A stretch of 51,138 bases of DNA from a virus. Both the position numbers and the translations under genes were made by a program. Positions 33,101 to 40,469 of the stretch are shown here, one piece after another (within the stretch, counting starts at the first letter, position 1; each line of letters starts with the position of its first letter). The DNA lies in the IMG/VR virus record IMGVR_UViG_3300035156_000192, positions 1 through 51,138 of that record. One strand, 5' to 3'. Below the pieces are notes generated by a model that was not told where the DNA came from, made no database searches, and worked only from the letters and a program-made list of their open reading frames with translations.

Positions 33101-34423
33101 GCGTTCAAAACTTCGCAGGGCGTGGCGGCGTCGATCGCTGGTCAGGGGTCATACGCGACGGTCAGTACGGTCGCTTACGGGTCGGCCATGCTGACCGGGT
33201 TCGGCACGCTGGCCGGCGCGTCGCAAGCGCGGCTTGGCTCGACCGTGGCCGACAGCGGCGGCACCGTCCTGTCGAACGCGCAGGTTATCACGGCGCAAGG
33301 CATCGCGGCGAGCATCACCGGCCAGGGACTCCTTGCGACAAAGGCATATGTGCAGATCGGCGGGGCGGGCAATGCCGCAACAAGCTCGCCGCTTTTGACA
33401 TCAAATGGGTTCGCCACAAGTGACCCGTCCATCATCACGAACCAGGGAACGGCGGCCAGCATATCCGGTCAGGGTCCCGGCGCAACGGCTCCCGCGTCTA
33501 ACGTGCTGAATTCAAACTTACCGGCCGGCGAAAATACGATCATCAATTCCAGCTTTAGCCGGAACGGATACGGCTTCAACGTGCAAGGCTTCGGCCAAGC
33601 CGGGCTGAATTATCCCGGCTATTTCGGCATTCGGAATGTCATGTATTGGCGAACGAACGCGGTCCTGGCCGCGGGCGCTCAACGCGACATTGGATCGCTT
33701 TTTGGCTTGTGGTGCGGCGGCGCGGGCAATGCGAAATATATGCTTCAGGTGACCCCCGGCGAAGTCGTGGGCGCGCGTTTTCTAGTTTCCCATTACCGAA
33801 GCGCGGCCCCGACGCTGTTCATCCTGTTCTATGACATAAACAACACGATGTTTTCGGCTCCGTCGACATCGGCCGGGTCGGTCGACAGCGGCGCGGGTGA
33901 CGGCGGGAACCTCGGACAAATGTCGCTCACCGCCATCGTTCCGCCGAACGCGGTACGCGCCGAATGGATGTTGCGAATGAACGGCAACGGCGGGACCGAT
34001 CCGTTCGTGTTCTTTGCCGAGCCGTGGTTCGGCAAGATGCCGACGAATGTTTTCCCGCCGTGGTCACCAGGGCCGCCCGATCCCGACGCCGATAGAACGC
34101 TCGACAACACCGCGGGCGGCATCGCCGGGCAAGGCATATGGGCGACCTCGGGTCAGATAAGCCGCGCAACCGCAGCGGGGGGCACGCCCTGGTTTGCCCT
34201 TAATTCGTTCAGCCTAAACTACACAATCACGCGGCAGGACGGCGCGAGCATCGTCACGGAAAACCTCGCGATTACACAGCTAGGCGTGGCGGCGGGGTTC
34301 ACCGGGCAAGGTGGCCTTGCAACGAAGAACCAAGCTGGTCCAAACGACCTTACGCCGTCGGCCGTCCAGGTCGTGTCTTATCAAGTGCTGCAAAATGCGG
34401 TCATCTGTCCTGTAGGAAACTAG
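30119..34423 (+). CDS. large tail tip/fibre protein with GQG repeats
   Basis: 1434 residues from GTG 30119 with AAGGAA upstream. Residues 1 to about 400 look like a baseplate hub or tip-attachment region (SRAYVGYRGFNDWKSSGVPL, RRTYGQVFNVTGRLLDKAYN). From about 419 to 1400, eleven copies of a motif like AASVTGQGPGAT introduce glycine-rich beta units, suggesting a long fibre. Two lectin-like jelly-roll domains interrupt the repeats: about 759-910 (LITNGDLLADAVGWSLSN) and about 1134-1330 (IINSSFSRNGYGF). Probably contacts the host surface. Confidence 0.78.
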   Translation: MATVVLLEASPLVAAGTNTVAVRLAGGGSRAYVGYRGFNDWKSSGVPLPRFTSSLEFGSKGWTGGAAPQTAAVVCSTRDTTTAATLAGVFWPGAPITIRSGDDAVAGEPAWKVELVGTVDSATFAKGVLTLVITDLAGMLNKPALPDTFTGAGGLQGGDDAVGRPKRRTYGQVFNVTGRLLDKAYNIFEFGDPERAGAVTSFATVKDKGRAGTTTTVAWAGSAAATLTALRNATPPNGGAAVAPSIACVKWWTTPVGPLTADLTGAINANTSPADLAADILADLAPTVAITNLATAIGWRNIAAGVHIDDPSETAAAVLDRLLAGVSLNWTLTAAGAIEINRWEWTAAIEAIVSQEVERQAIFPPLLSRKLGFQRNYRQHADSEISAALQGVGDLTYADGTPLEQLKPAGEGADQTATNIASSITGQGPGATAPGTAVLNSNITIGANGALTGGGGGSVTYGGLGGGALGLLGSLFFGSPLFLESSGGSAASLANFKTILGIAASITGQGAFATTNTAAYGSSLLTGFGALAPLGAINFGSPYLLEASGGAQATLTAFKTLLGIAASVTGQGPGATAAGTAVLNSNVTIGANGALLGAGGGTVTFGGIGGGDIGLLDTMAFGGPYLLEAAAGAAATLNNFKTVLGVAASVTGQGPGATAAGSAVLNSALSLAANGTLVGGGGGSVTYGGLGGGALGLLASLNFGSSYLLESAGGASATLVAFKTSQGVAASVAGQGALATLNSANYNTQVTGAGKPETYATSSDSLITNGDLLADAVGWSLSNAVRRAAGTEPAPYFEYTANVAGTATANDATQIPLMGAPKIWLSGSARKTAGAAGTLTVVANWFKADGTASAAPTTSLSIMPGTAAVWTRYSLTMVPPADAVSFTHQVSSAGNAATVFTASHRVAVTAPSADVTGANVAASVTGQGPGATAAGSAVLNSALSLSAAGALLGGGGGAVTYAGLGGQDLGLRDNINFGSPQLLESSGGVSASLVAFKTSQGVAASIAGQGSYATVSTVAYGSAMLTGFGTLAGASQARLGSTVADSGGTVLSNAQVITAQGIAASITGQGLLATKAYVQIGGAGNAATSSPLLTSNGFATSDPSIITNQGTAASISGQGPGATAPASNVLNSNLPAGENTIINSSFSRNGYGFNVQGFGQAGLNYPGYFGIRNVMYWRTNAVLAAGAQRDIGSLFGLWCGGAGNAKYMLQVTPGEVVGARFLVSHYRSAAPTLFILFYDINNTMFSAPSTSAGSVDSGAGDGGNLGQMSLTAIVPPNAVRAEWMLRMNGNGGTDPFVFFAEPWFGKMPTNVFPPWSPGPPDPDADRTLDNTAGGIAGQGIWATSGQISRATAAGGTPWFALNSFSLNYTITRQDGASIVTENLAITQLGVAAGFTGQGGLATKNQAGPNDLTPSAVQVVSYQVLQNAVICPVGN

Positions 34424-34424
34424 C

Positions 34425-34835
34425 ATGGTTCTGCCGCGCAACCCCGACGATCCCGATGACCCCGGCGGCGGCGGGGGTGCGGCCCCAAGCGGATACGGCA
34501 CGCCCGTTTTCGACAAGCCGTTCACGAAGCTGGACGCCGCAAGCGCGCTCGACATCATCGTTTATATGAATTGTTCGAACGTCGATGACCTTCGATTTAG
34601 CGCCTACCTGTTTATCGACGAAGTGTTGCAACAGGTCGGAACGAACAATTTCCTGTTCGATCAAAGCAATTCGAACGCGCAAGGAACGATGACCCTTGCG
34701 GCGATCGTCGAAGGCATCGGGGCCGGCGCTCATTCCTGCATTGTGCGCGTTAAGAACCGCGAAACCGAAGGCCCGTTGATCGTTCAACCTGGCTCGCTTC
34801 TCAAGATTTCCGAGCTTCGCCAGGCGGCCCGCTAG
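34425..34835 (+). CDS. small tail protein
   Basis: 136 residues. Acidic proline/glycine N-terminus (NPDDPDDPGGGGGAAP), then a compact beta domain (DIIVYMNCSNVDDLRFSAYL, SCIVRVKNRETEG). One base after the fibre stop, so likely a fibre partner or cap. Codon use is slightly less GC-rich than the neighbours, as at the end of the fibre gene. Confidence 0.65.
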   Translation: MVLPRNPDDPDDPGGGGGAAPSGYGTPVFDKPFTKLDAASALDIIVYMNCSNVDDLRFSAYLFIDEVLQQVGTNNFLFDQSNSNAQGTMTLAAIVEGIGAGAHSCIVRVKNRETEGPLIVQPGSLLKISELRQAAR

Positions 34836-34884
34836 GCGGCGGGGCGGTTCGGCATTATGACGGCCGGCGAAGGAGTCCAGAACG

Positions 34885-35307
34885 ATGCCACCTATCGCCG
34901 ACCATACCGAAGCCCGCCGCGCCATCCGCCGCTACATGGCGCACGCCGAGGGCAAGCTACCCGACGACACGTTCGCCCGCCTGGAGGAATTGGCCGACAG
35001 CCCGTCGCCCGTCGACCAGCTCGTCGGCGCGTGCGAATTGCTTTATGCCCGCCGCGATGAAATCGACCAGGAAGGGCAAGAGCTGGTCGAAGCCCTGGCC
35101 GCGTTCGCCGCGCTGAACGGCTTTCACGGGATGGCCACCGACAACCGCGGCGGCCTGATCGCGCAAGCTATGCGGCGCGACAGCGGCGCGAAGGTCCAGC
35201 CCGGCGTCGCCAAGCCGCAAAAGGCCGAACACGATCCCGAACCCCAAGCGCCTTACGTGAAGGCCAAGCCCCCGGCCGAAGCGCCGGCCGACGACACGGC
35301 CGCCTAA
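34885..35307 (+). CDS. hypothetical protein in distal tail block
   Basis: 140 residues with AAGGAG upstream. Helical N-terminal 90 residues (TEARRAIRRYMAHAEGKLP, then LVGACELLYARRDEIDQEGQ) followed by a proline/alanine-rich tail. It resembles small accessory proteins of phage tail regions; function unknown. Confidence 0.6.
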   Translation: MPPIADHTEARRAIRRYMAHAEGKLPDDTFARLEELADSPSPVDQLVGACELLYARRDEIDQEGQELVEALAAFAALNGFHGMATDNRGGLIAQAMRRDSGAKVQPGVAKPQKAEHDPEPQAPYVKAKPPAEAPADDTAA

Positions 35308-35673
35308 GTGGCCGTCGTCGATGGCGGGGTCGCCACCTGGCTAAAGAGCGAAGCCCGGTTCGCGACTTCCGTCATCGCGGGCGCGGCGGCGGCGTGGGGT
35401 GCGAAGGGCGTTAGCTCGACCATCATTTCGCCGCTCGCGCTCCAGGCCGACGCGCAAGTCGAAGCCGCGCGCCAGGCCGCGTTCCTGGCCGGCCCGACCG
35501 CCGTCGACCTGCATATCGTGAAGGGCGCGCGCCGCGACCTGGTCGGAAAGGTCGTCACGATGTTGGGCGACCGGCTCGGGTATAGCTCGGCCGGGACGAA
35601 CGTTTATGTGATCGGCGCGGATGAAACGAAGACGCCGGGAATGACCGAATTGTCCGTGCTGAAAAGGCTCTAG
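35308..35673 (+). CDS. hypothetical tail-region protein
   Basis: 121 residues from a GTG directly after the previous TAA. N-terminal ARFATSVIAGAAAAWGAKGV is hydrophobic but not a clear signal. The middle AVDLHIVKGARRDLVGKVV and C-terminal TNVYVIGADETKTPGMTELS look alpha/beta. Lies just before a conserved tail protein. Unknown role. Confidence 0.6.
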   Translation: MAVVDGGVATWLKSEARFATSVIAGAAAAWGAKGVSSTIISPLALQADAQVEAARQAAFLAGPTAVDLHIVKGARRDLVGKVVTMLGDRLGYSSAGTNVYVIGADETKTPGMTELSVLKRL

Positions 35674-35676
35674 CCG

Positions 35677-36417
35677 ATGTCTTCGCTTATCGTTGCACGC
35701 CCCTTCCGCCCGGTCGCCTGGAGCGGTTCGCCCGCCACCTATGACCGCGCGCTGTCGGGCGATCCGAAGGAAGCCGCGGTGCTGAACGCGCAAGCGGGCG
35801 TTTGGAATTTCGACTATGGCGTCGCGGTGACGCTCGATACCGTCTTCGTCGGATACCATACCGGCGCGGCCGCGCAGACGGTCACGGTGACGACCTCGGC
35901 CACCCTCGGCGGCGCGACGGTCGGCACCCCGCAACCCGCGATTTCGCTGGTGCCCTTCCCGACCGACGGCCCGGCGCACGGGTTCGCCCGCTTTAACCCG
36001 GTCATGTCGCGTTACTGGACGGTCACCGTGTCGGCCGGAACCTATAACGTCGGCGTGGTCGCGCTCGCCGCCAGCGTGCAACCGACCTATGGCCGCGAAT
36101 ACGGGTCGGGGCGCGGCTTCACCGACACGTCGAACATATCGCGCCTGTTCGGCGGCGGGTTCGCGATCGACGAAGGCGTGGTCATTCCGTGGTTCCAGTG
36201 GACTATGGGCGAGCTGACCGACGCCGAAGTCGAAGCGCTTTACGCGCACGCCCGCCGGGTCGGTGAAAGCCGCGCAATCCTGGTCGTCGAAGACCCCGAC
36301 CGAACCGCCGGGCTGAACGAACGCATACACTGGGGTTTGCTTGCGAAAATAGACGCTTATGAACGGTTCGCACCAGGCGCGACGCGGTGGGCGATGCGCG
36401 TTGACGATTGGTCATAA
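35677..36417 (+). CDS. tail tip protein, conserved in siphoviruses
   Basis: 246 residues. GVWNFDYGVAVTLDTVFVGY, then YWTVTVSAGTYNVGVVAL, then GFAIDEGVVIPWFQWTMGEL and RAILVVEDPDRTAGLNERIH are distinctive segments of a protein found at the end of tail modules in many proteobacterial siphoviruses. Mostly beta, probably at the tail tip; the exact position in the virion is not known to me. Confidence 0.7.
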   Translation: MSSLIVARPFRPVAWSGSPATYDRALSGDPKEAAVLNAQAGVWNFDYGVAVTLDTVFVGYHTGAAAQTVTVTTSATLGGATVGTPQPAISLVPFPTDGPAHGFARFNPVMSRYWTVTVSAGTYNVGVVALAASVQPTYGREYGSGRGFTDTSNISRLFGGGFAIDEGVVIPWFQWTMGELTDAEVEALYAHARRVGESRAILVVEDPDRTAGLNERIHWGLLAKIDAYERFAPGATRWAMRVDDWS

Positions 36418-36418
36418 G

Positions 36419-36523
36419 GTGACGGCGGGCGACTACGTCATGTTATGGGCGACCGGCGCGGCTATAGCGGTCGGCGGCGCGTTGTATTTCTGCGTCACCG
36501 TAGGGGGTCGGAATGATGAATAG
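36419..36523 (+). CDS. tiny membrane protein (34 residues)
   Basis: 34 residues from GTG 36419, with one span (VMLWATGAAIAVGGALYFCV) and a polar tail. Its 3' end overlaps the next gene, whose start lies in another frame. It opens the lysis region, where very short membrane proteins (holin helpers or pinholins) are common. Call based on hydrophobicity and position. Confidence 0.45.
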   Translation: MTAGDYVMLWATGAAIAVGGALYFCVTVGGRNDE

Positions 36524-36872
36524 TGACGACCCGCAGCTACCGCGCAGCGTCCTGGAATTCTGGCCGATCGTGTGGCCGTTGCTTGGCGGCCTCGGCGGGG
36601 CAATCATTAGCCTCGGCCTGGCGCGCAATGAAGCCGCCGCGCCGAAAAAGAAGGCGTTTCAGGTCATCGTCGGCACGATTGCCGCCGTGTTCCTCGGCCC
36701 CTTGGTCGTTCGCTACACGTTGGGGGTCACGACGCGCGGCGACTCCGAAATGGTCGGGGCGATTTATTGCCTAGTTGGCCTTTCGGCGACTTCGGTCATA
36801 GAACGCGTTGTGCGTATCATTGCCGGATGGATAGACCGCATTCCGGTCCCGCCGGTTAAGGAGGCCGAATAA
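36513..36872 (+). CDS. putative holin, three membrane spans
   Basis: 119 residues with three hydrophobic segments: FWPIVWPLLGGLGGAIISLG (about 17-36), FQVIVGTIAAVFLGPLVV (about 49-66) and MVGAIYCLVGLSATSVI (about 80-96). The size and topology suit a holin or antiholin acting with the lysozyme two genes on. Overlaps the next gene by one base. Confidence 0.6.
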   Translation: MMNSDDPQLPRSVLEFWPIVWPLLGGLGGAIISLGLARNEAAAPKKKAFQVIVGTIAAVFLGPLVVRYTLGVTTRGDSEMVGAIYCLVGLSATSVIERVVRIIAGWIDRIPVPPVKEAE

Positions 36873-37246
36873 TGTCGGGAATTCAGGTGGCATCGCGCGC
36901 CCTGTTCGACGCAATACTGGTCGTCATGCCGTACCTTAACGGATTGATGGGCCTGTATATTGTCGGTTACCTGGTGCAACGGCTGTTGCGCTTTCCCGAG
37001 ATTTACAATCGGCCCGAGCGTATCGCGATGGGGTGCATCGCTGGCGGCATCGTCCTGGCGACCCCCGCCCTTTGGGTTTCCGACACGCCCTTCGACGGCT
37101 GGTCGTTCAACGTGGCGCGCTTCGGAATCCTGCTATACATCGTCACCGGCGGCATTCGACGCGACCGCCACGCGCAACGCAACGCCGACCAGGTCGTCGC
37201 CGCCGAACGCCACCTAGCCGAGCGTCGCGCAGCACGGGAGCGCTAG
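36872..37246 (+). CDS. second lysis-region membrane protein
   Basis: 124 residues with three spans (about 12-35, 51-69 and 80-92) and a charged helical tail (RRDRHAQRNADQVVAAERHL). It sits between the putative holin and lysozyme and could be the true holin, an antiholin or an inner-membrane spanin-like protein; the spans favour a holin. Confidence 0.58.
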   Translation: MSGIQVASRALFDAILVVMPYLNGLMGLYIVGYLVQRLLRFPEIYNRPERIAMGCIAGGIVLATPALWVSDTPFDGWSFNVARFGILLYIVTGGIRRDRHAQRNADQVVAAERHLAERRAARER

Positions 37247-37249
37247 ACT

Positions 37250-37819
37250 ATGACGACCGCCGCAATCGAACGCATGATCGAAGACACGATCGGCAAGGAA
37301 GGCCGCTATAGCGACCACCCGAGCGACCGCGGCGGCCCGACTATGTGGGGCATCACCGAACAGGTCGCCCGCGCGAACAGCTACCGCGGCGAAATGCGGG
37401 ACCTTCCCCGCGGCCAGGCCGTCGCGATCTATCGTCAAGTTTACGTCATCGCGCCGGGCTTCGCCCGCGTCGCGGCTATCTCGCCGGCCGTCGCGGCCGA
37501 GCTGTTCGACACCGGTGCGAACATGGGGCCATCGGTCCCGGCCCTATGGTTCCAGCAATGGCTAAACGCGCTGAACCGCCAGGGCCGCGACTATGCCGAT
37601 ATTCCCGAGGACGCCGACCAGCCCCGCGGCGGGATCGGCCCGCGCACCCTGGAGGCGTTCAAGATGCTACGCGCCAAGCGTGGCGCGGAAGCGGCCGACG
37701 CCGTGATGCTTAAAGGGCTGAACAGCGACCAAGGCGCGAAGTATAAGCAACTCGCGCGCAACCGCACGGCAAACGAAGACTTCGTGTTCGGATGGCTGGC
37801 GAACCGCGTCGGACTATAG
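37250..37819 (+). CDS. endolysin, GH108 lysozyme
   Basis: 189 residues. The N-terminal GKEGRYSDHPSDRGGPTMWG (15-34) has the catalytic glutamate E17 and DRGGPT-WGIT signature of glycoside hydrolase family 108 phage lysozymes, which cut the MurNAc-GlcNAc bond of peptidoglycan. The C-terminal half (ELFDTGANMGPSVPALWFQQ onward) matches the family's peptidoglycan-binding partner domain. There is no signal peptide, so release depends on a holin. Confidence 0.92.
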   Translation: MTTAAIERMIEDTIGKEGRYSDHPSDRGGPTMWGITEQVARANSYRGEMRDLPRGQAVAIYRQVYVIAPGFARVAAISPAVAAELFDTGANMGPSVPALWFQQWLNALNRQGRDYADIPEDADQPRGGIGPRTLEAFKMLRAKRGAEAADAVMLKGLNSDQGAKYKQLARNRTANEDFVFGWLANRVGL

Positions 37820-37831
37820 GAGCGCACGACA

Positions 37832-38200
37832 ATGGCCGAACCCGTCGACTTCGTAACCGGCACGCCCCCCGCGTCCGCGCTTCCTCCCGTCAAGACGCCG
37901 ATCGCAGTCGACCCGACGCCGACGAAGGCGGTTGCGACGACGCTAATCGGTGCGGCCCTGATCGTGTTCACCGGATTCCCGGCGTTGCTGACCATCCTTA
38001 GCGCGCGGGACCTGAACGCGATTCGCGGGTGGATGGCCAGCTTAGACGGCGCGACGTTCCTTGCGTCGGCCGGCTTCCTCGGAACCCTGGCCTGGCGGGT
38101 GACGGCATCGGCCCGCAAGCAATTGTCGCTCATCATCGCCGCGCGCTCGGCCCGCAACCGGGTCGCCTATGTGAAGGGCGACCCCGGCGCACCGCGCTAA
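37832..38200 (+). CDS. lysis-region membrane protein with two spans
   Basis: 122 residues with AGGAG upstream. Proline-rich N-terminal 35 residues, then spans at about 36-58 (VATTLIGAALIVFTGFPALL) and about 73-90 (ATFLASAGFLGTLAWRV) and a basic tail. Follows the lysozyme gene; could be an antiholin or other envelope protein. The end overlaps the convergent gene by 4 bases. Confidence 0.58.
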   Translation: MAEPVDFVTGTPPASALPPVKTPIAVDPTPTKAVATTLIGAALIVFTGFPALLTILSARDLNAIRGWMASLDGATFLASAGFLGTLAWRVTASARKQLSLIIAARSARNRVAYVKGDPGAPR

Positions 38201-38598
38201 TCGCGGCGGCGGTCGATATATAGGCTGTTCGAGTCCATCAACGCGCCGACATAGTCGAGCACGTCGCCCCGGCCGGCCTCGGCGTCGGCCGCGTTGAACA
38301 GCGAAGCGATGGCGGTCATTTCCCGGCGGGCGTAGCGATTGATGGCCGCCCCACGGGTGCCCGGCTTCGCGTGGCGGGTCATCGCCCACGCCTTCACCAG
38401 GGGAACCAGCGGCACGCCTTGCGCGAGCTGGCGCGACTGGTGGGCGAGCTTGCAAGGCTTCGTCGTGCAAAAGCGGCTGGCCTTGCGGGTCGGCATGAAT
38501 TCGGTCCCGCATTCGACGCACTTTCGGACGCTGAACGCGACCCCGCGCTGTTTCTCGATTTCCGGCCCGCTGGTGGCCTTCGGCGTGTTGTCGGTCAT
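38197..38598 (-). CDS. zinc-finger protein
   Basis: 133 residues from ATG 38598 with GAGGG upstream. CVECGTEFMPTRKASRFC, then CTTKPCK, form a zinc-finger-like CxxC...C...C site at about residues 27-51, followed by helical sequence. A single-gene leftward unit with its own 17-bp element. Possibly a transcription or nucleic-acid-binding factor. Confidence 0.68.
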   Translation of the reverse strand: MTDNTPKATSGPEIEKQRGVAFSVRKCVECGTEFMPTRKASRFCTTKPCKLAHQSRQLAQGVPLVPLVKAWAMTRHAKPGTRGAAINRYARREMTAIASLFNAADAEAGRGDVLDYVGALMDSNSLYIDRRRD

Positions 38599-38634
38599 CG
38601 TCGGCCCTCGCGTGCGGTGAAGTCGAACCGCATT

Positions 38635-38651
38635 ATTCGTTCCTGACGAAT
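38635..38651 (-). promoter_or_regulatory. 17-bp ATTCG-N7-CGAAT element
   Basis: Perfect copy (leftward: ATTCGTCAGGAACGAAT) in the divergent gap between the zinc-finger gene (38598, leftward) and the lipoprotein gene (38737, rightward). The right-hand gene has no second copy. Confidence 0.75.
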
Positions 38652-38736
38652 TGGCAAGCGGTATCGTTGGGCGTATTGATCCGGCTCCGATGCCCTCCCG
38701 GCGGCTTGCCGGGTGCTTCAATCTGGAGACTCGCCG

Positions 38737-39114
38737 ATGCGATTGACCTTGTTCCCCGCCCTCGCCGCGCTGGCCTTGTGTGCGTGCGCCACCACCCCCA
38801 CCACGTCGGGAGGCTCGCCGCTCGCGCCCTCTACCTACGCGGACAAAACGGCCGTCGATGAAAGCGCGGCCGAGGGCTTCGAAGTCGCGGTGACCGTGGC
38901 GGCCGACCTGGCGACGCTGGCCGTTCAGACTGGCCGCGTGAAGGGTGCCGACCTGGACCGCCTGGCGCGCGCGAGCGCTGTCGCTCGGATCGCGGTTGCC
39001 GGCGTGCGCTCGGCCTATCGGTCGGGCAACTCGGCGACGATCGCCGAGGCCACGGCGAACGCGAAAATGTCTATTGCCGCGCTGTCGGCCATTGCGAAGG
39101 GAGAGGCCCGTTGA
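38737..39114 (+). CDS. lipoprotein
   Basis: 125 residues from ATG 38737 with GGAGA upstream. MRLTLFPALAALALCAC is a lipoprotein signal with the lipidated cysteine at 15 or 17. The mature protein is a helical bundle-like sequence (VTVAADLATLAVQTGRVKGA, then ATANAKMSIAALSAIAKGEA). It may be an outer-membrane partner in lysis or a superinfection block. The start of the next gene overlaps the stop. Confidence 0.72.
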   Translation: MRLTLFPALAALALCACATTPTTSGGSPLAPSTYADKTAVDESAAEGFEVAVTVAADLATLAVQTGRVKGADLDRLARASAVARIAVAGVRSAYRSGNSATIAEATANAKMSIAALSAIAKGEAR

Positions 39115-39338
39115 AGTTCCCCACCATTGACCAGGCGTTAGACGCCGTCGACATGCTCGCGAACGTTCCCGGCTCCGTCGGCGCGGCCGCCGGCCTGGTG
39201 AACATCGTCGTGGATATGTTCACCAGCCCCCGCGACCAGGACACGCTAAAAGCCCGTTACGAGGAAGTGAAGGCGCGAACCGACGCCGCGCTGGATCGGC
39301 TCGACCAGGCTATTGTCGACGCGAAAAAGAGCGACTAG
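39111..39338 (+). CDS. small helical protein
   Basis: 75 residues from a TTG overlapping the lipoprotein stop (TTGA), with GGGAGAGG upstream. KFPTIDQALDAVDMLANVPG, a glycine/valine stretch, then a charged helix (ARYEEVKARTDAALDRLDQA). It pairs with the lipoprotein as a two-gene unit ended by the terminator at 39364. Confidence 0.62.
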   Translation: MKFPTIDQALDAVDMLANVPGSVGAAAGLVNIVVDMFTSPRDQDTLKARYEEVKARTDAALDRLDQAIVDAKKSD

Positions 39339-39363
39339 AGACTGTCGCGCGGCGAAGTGGCGA

Positions 39364-39400
39364 CGGCCGGTCGGGGGATGCCCCGGCCGGCCGTTTCTTT
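39364..39400. terminator. bidirectional intrinsic terminator
   Basis: A 13-bp stem (39364-39376 with 39381-39393, one G-T pair) closes a GATG loop and is followed by TTTCTTT in the rightward sense. It lies between converging genes ending at 39338 and 39399, so it ends the rightward lipoprotein unit and possibly the leftward early operon. Confidence 0.85.
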
Positions 39401-39761
39401 ATGCCAGGCCGCACGCCAGTTCGAACGCGAGCTGGCCGGCCTTGTCGCGGACCCGCTTGCGGCGGCTTTCCGCGTGGTGCGCCCGATCATAGCGAAGGTG
39501 GCACCGCTGGCACCCGGCCGACAGATTGTCGTCGGCGCAATTCTCGGGTGTGTGGTCCAGGTGCATAGTCGTGAGCACGACGACCGATCCCGTGTCGGGG
39601 TGGGGGAGGCCGTGGCGGGCGGCGCACCGGCCGCCCGCGTGGTCCTGGCCGCAACGGCCGTCGCACTCGCATTGGCCGCCGGCCCGCGCGAACCGGATAC
39701 GAAGCGAAATCGCTTTCCAGTCCGAAGGGTAGCGGCCGCGGTTTTCCGGTGCGATTGGCAT
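39399..39761 (-). CDS. HNH endonuclease
   Basis: 120 residues. TTMHLDHTPENCADDNL (64-80) supplies the H-N core, and CQRCHLRYD (84-92) the final His and Cys pair of an HNH nuclease. Further cysteines (C31, C33, C37) may bind zinc. Small HNH enzymes often assist terminase cutting or are free-standing homing nucleases. Distance from the terminase gene makes a packaging role uncertain. TAATG overlap with the gene upstream. Confidence 0.82.
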   Translation of the reverse strand: MPIAPENRGRYPSDWKAISLRIRFARAGGQCECDGRCGQDHAGGRCAARHGLPHPDTGSVVVLTTMHLDHTPENCADDNLSAGCQRCHLRYDRAHHAESRRKRVRDKAGQLAFELACGLA

Positions 39762-40024
39762 TAGCCGAACGAAGTCGGCGGGCGGAACGCCGACATTTCA
39801 ACCGACCCGACCATCCCGACGACGGTTCGCGTCACCGTGTCGAGCATGAACAATGCCATTCGTTCGTCGCAGCGGTTCCGCGCCAGCTCGCGCGAAAGGA
39901 CTATGGCGATAGTCGTGCCAATGTCCGCGAACCGTTCAGCGGTCAGTTCAGTTTGCACTGTCGCCGCAAGCACGTCGTCGACCTGGTCGGCGAGCCTTTC
40001 CAGCTTGTTTAGGTCCGCGGGCAT
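39761..40024 (-). CDS. hypothetical helical protein
   Basis: 87 residues, mostly helical (NKLERLADQVDDVLAATVQT, then IGTTIAIVLSRELARNRCDE). No family recognised. It overlaps its neighbours by 1 and 16 bases in the leftward early operon. Confidence 0.62.
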   Translation of the reverse strand: MPADLNKLERLADQVDDVLAATVQTELTAERFADIGTTIAIVLSRELARNRCDERMALFMLDTVTRTVVGMVGSVEMSAFRPPTSFG

Positions 40025-40284
40025 GCGTCACCCCCGAACAGGTCGGCGGCCGGTGCGGCGGCCTCGGGTGGGGCTTCCTCGGCCATGCCAAGGATAGGCT
40101 TGGTATCGAACGGCGGAACGACATCGGTCACCTTTTCGACGGTGACGACTTGCCAGCCATCGCCCTTCCGAGCCGCGACGCGCACTCGATCGCCCTCGCG
40201 CAGCGTGGGGCCGTCATAGTGGAAGGTGTAGGGACGTTGCCCCGGCTTATAGGTGCAAGCGGCGAATTGGCGGGTGTCGGTCAT
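40009..40284 (-). CDS. small beta-rich protein
   Basis: 91 residues. TFHYDGPTLREGDRVRVAAR and WQVVTVEKVTDVVPPFD resemble a small SH3-like barrel; the C-terminal part is alanine/proline-rich. Overlaps the upstream gene by 4 bases. Function unknown. Confidence 0.65.
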   Translation of the reverse strand: MTDTRQFAACTYKPGQRPYTFHYDGPTLREGDRVRVAARKGDGWQVVTVEKVTDVVPPFDTKPILGMAEEAPPEAAAPAADLFGGDACPRT

Positions 40285-40469
40285 CGGTCGGCAATCCTAT
40301 CAATGGCGCGGCCGATCGCGAGGCCGGCGCGGTTCAGAAGCGGGACGCGCTCGCGCTCGGCAAGCCATCGGTCGCGGTTGCTGGCGTGTCGTCGCGCCAG
40401 CTCGGCGCGAAGGGCCTCCCCCCGCAAATCGCTCGCCCGTGGGGGCGCGTGGTCTAGGTTATGCGTCAA
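40281..40469 (-). CDS. short basic protein (62 residues)
   Basis: 62 residues from TTG 40469, which has GGAA upstream and overlaps the end of the ATPase gene by 11 bases. Rich in arginine and helical (ALRAELARRHASNRDRWLAE). No recognised family; the start codon is the weakest point. Confidence 0.5.
   Translation of the reverse strand: MTHNLDHAPPRASDLRGEALRAELARRHASNRDRWLAERERVPLLNRAGLAIGRAIDRIADR

Noticed and set aside
30119-34423. Diversity-generating retroelement variable region in the fibre gene
   Set aside because: No reverse transcriptase gene is present and the repeats differ in a way typical of fibre modules, not adenine-directed mutagenesis.
39399-39761. HNH gene as part of the packaging module
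   Set aside because: HNH enzymes beside terminases can be packaging factors, but this one lies about 12 kb away across the circle junction in the early leftward operon, so that role cannot be assumed.
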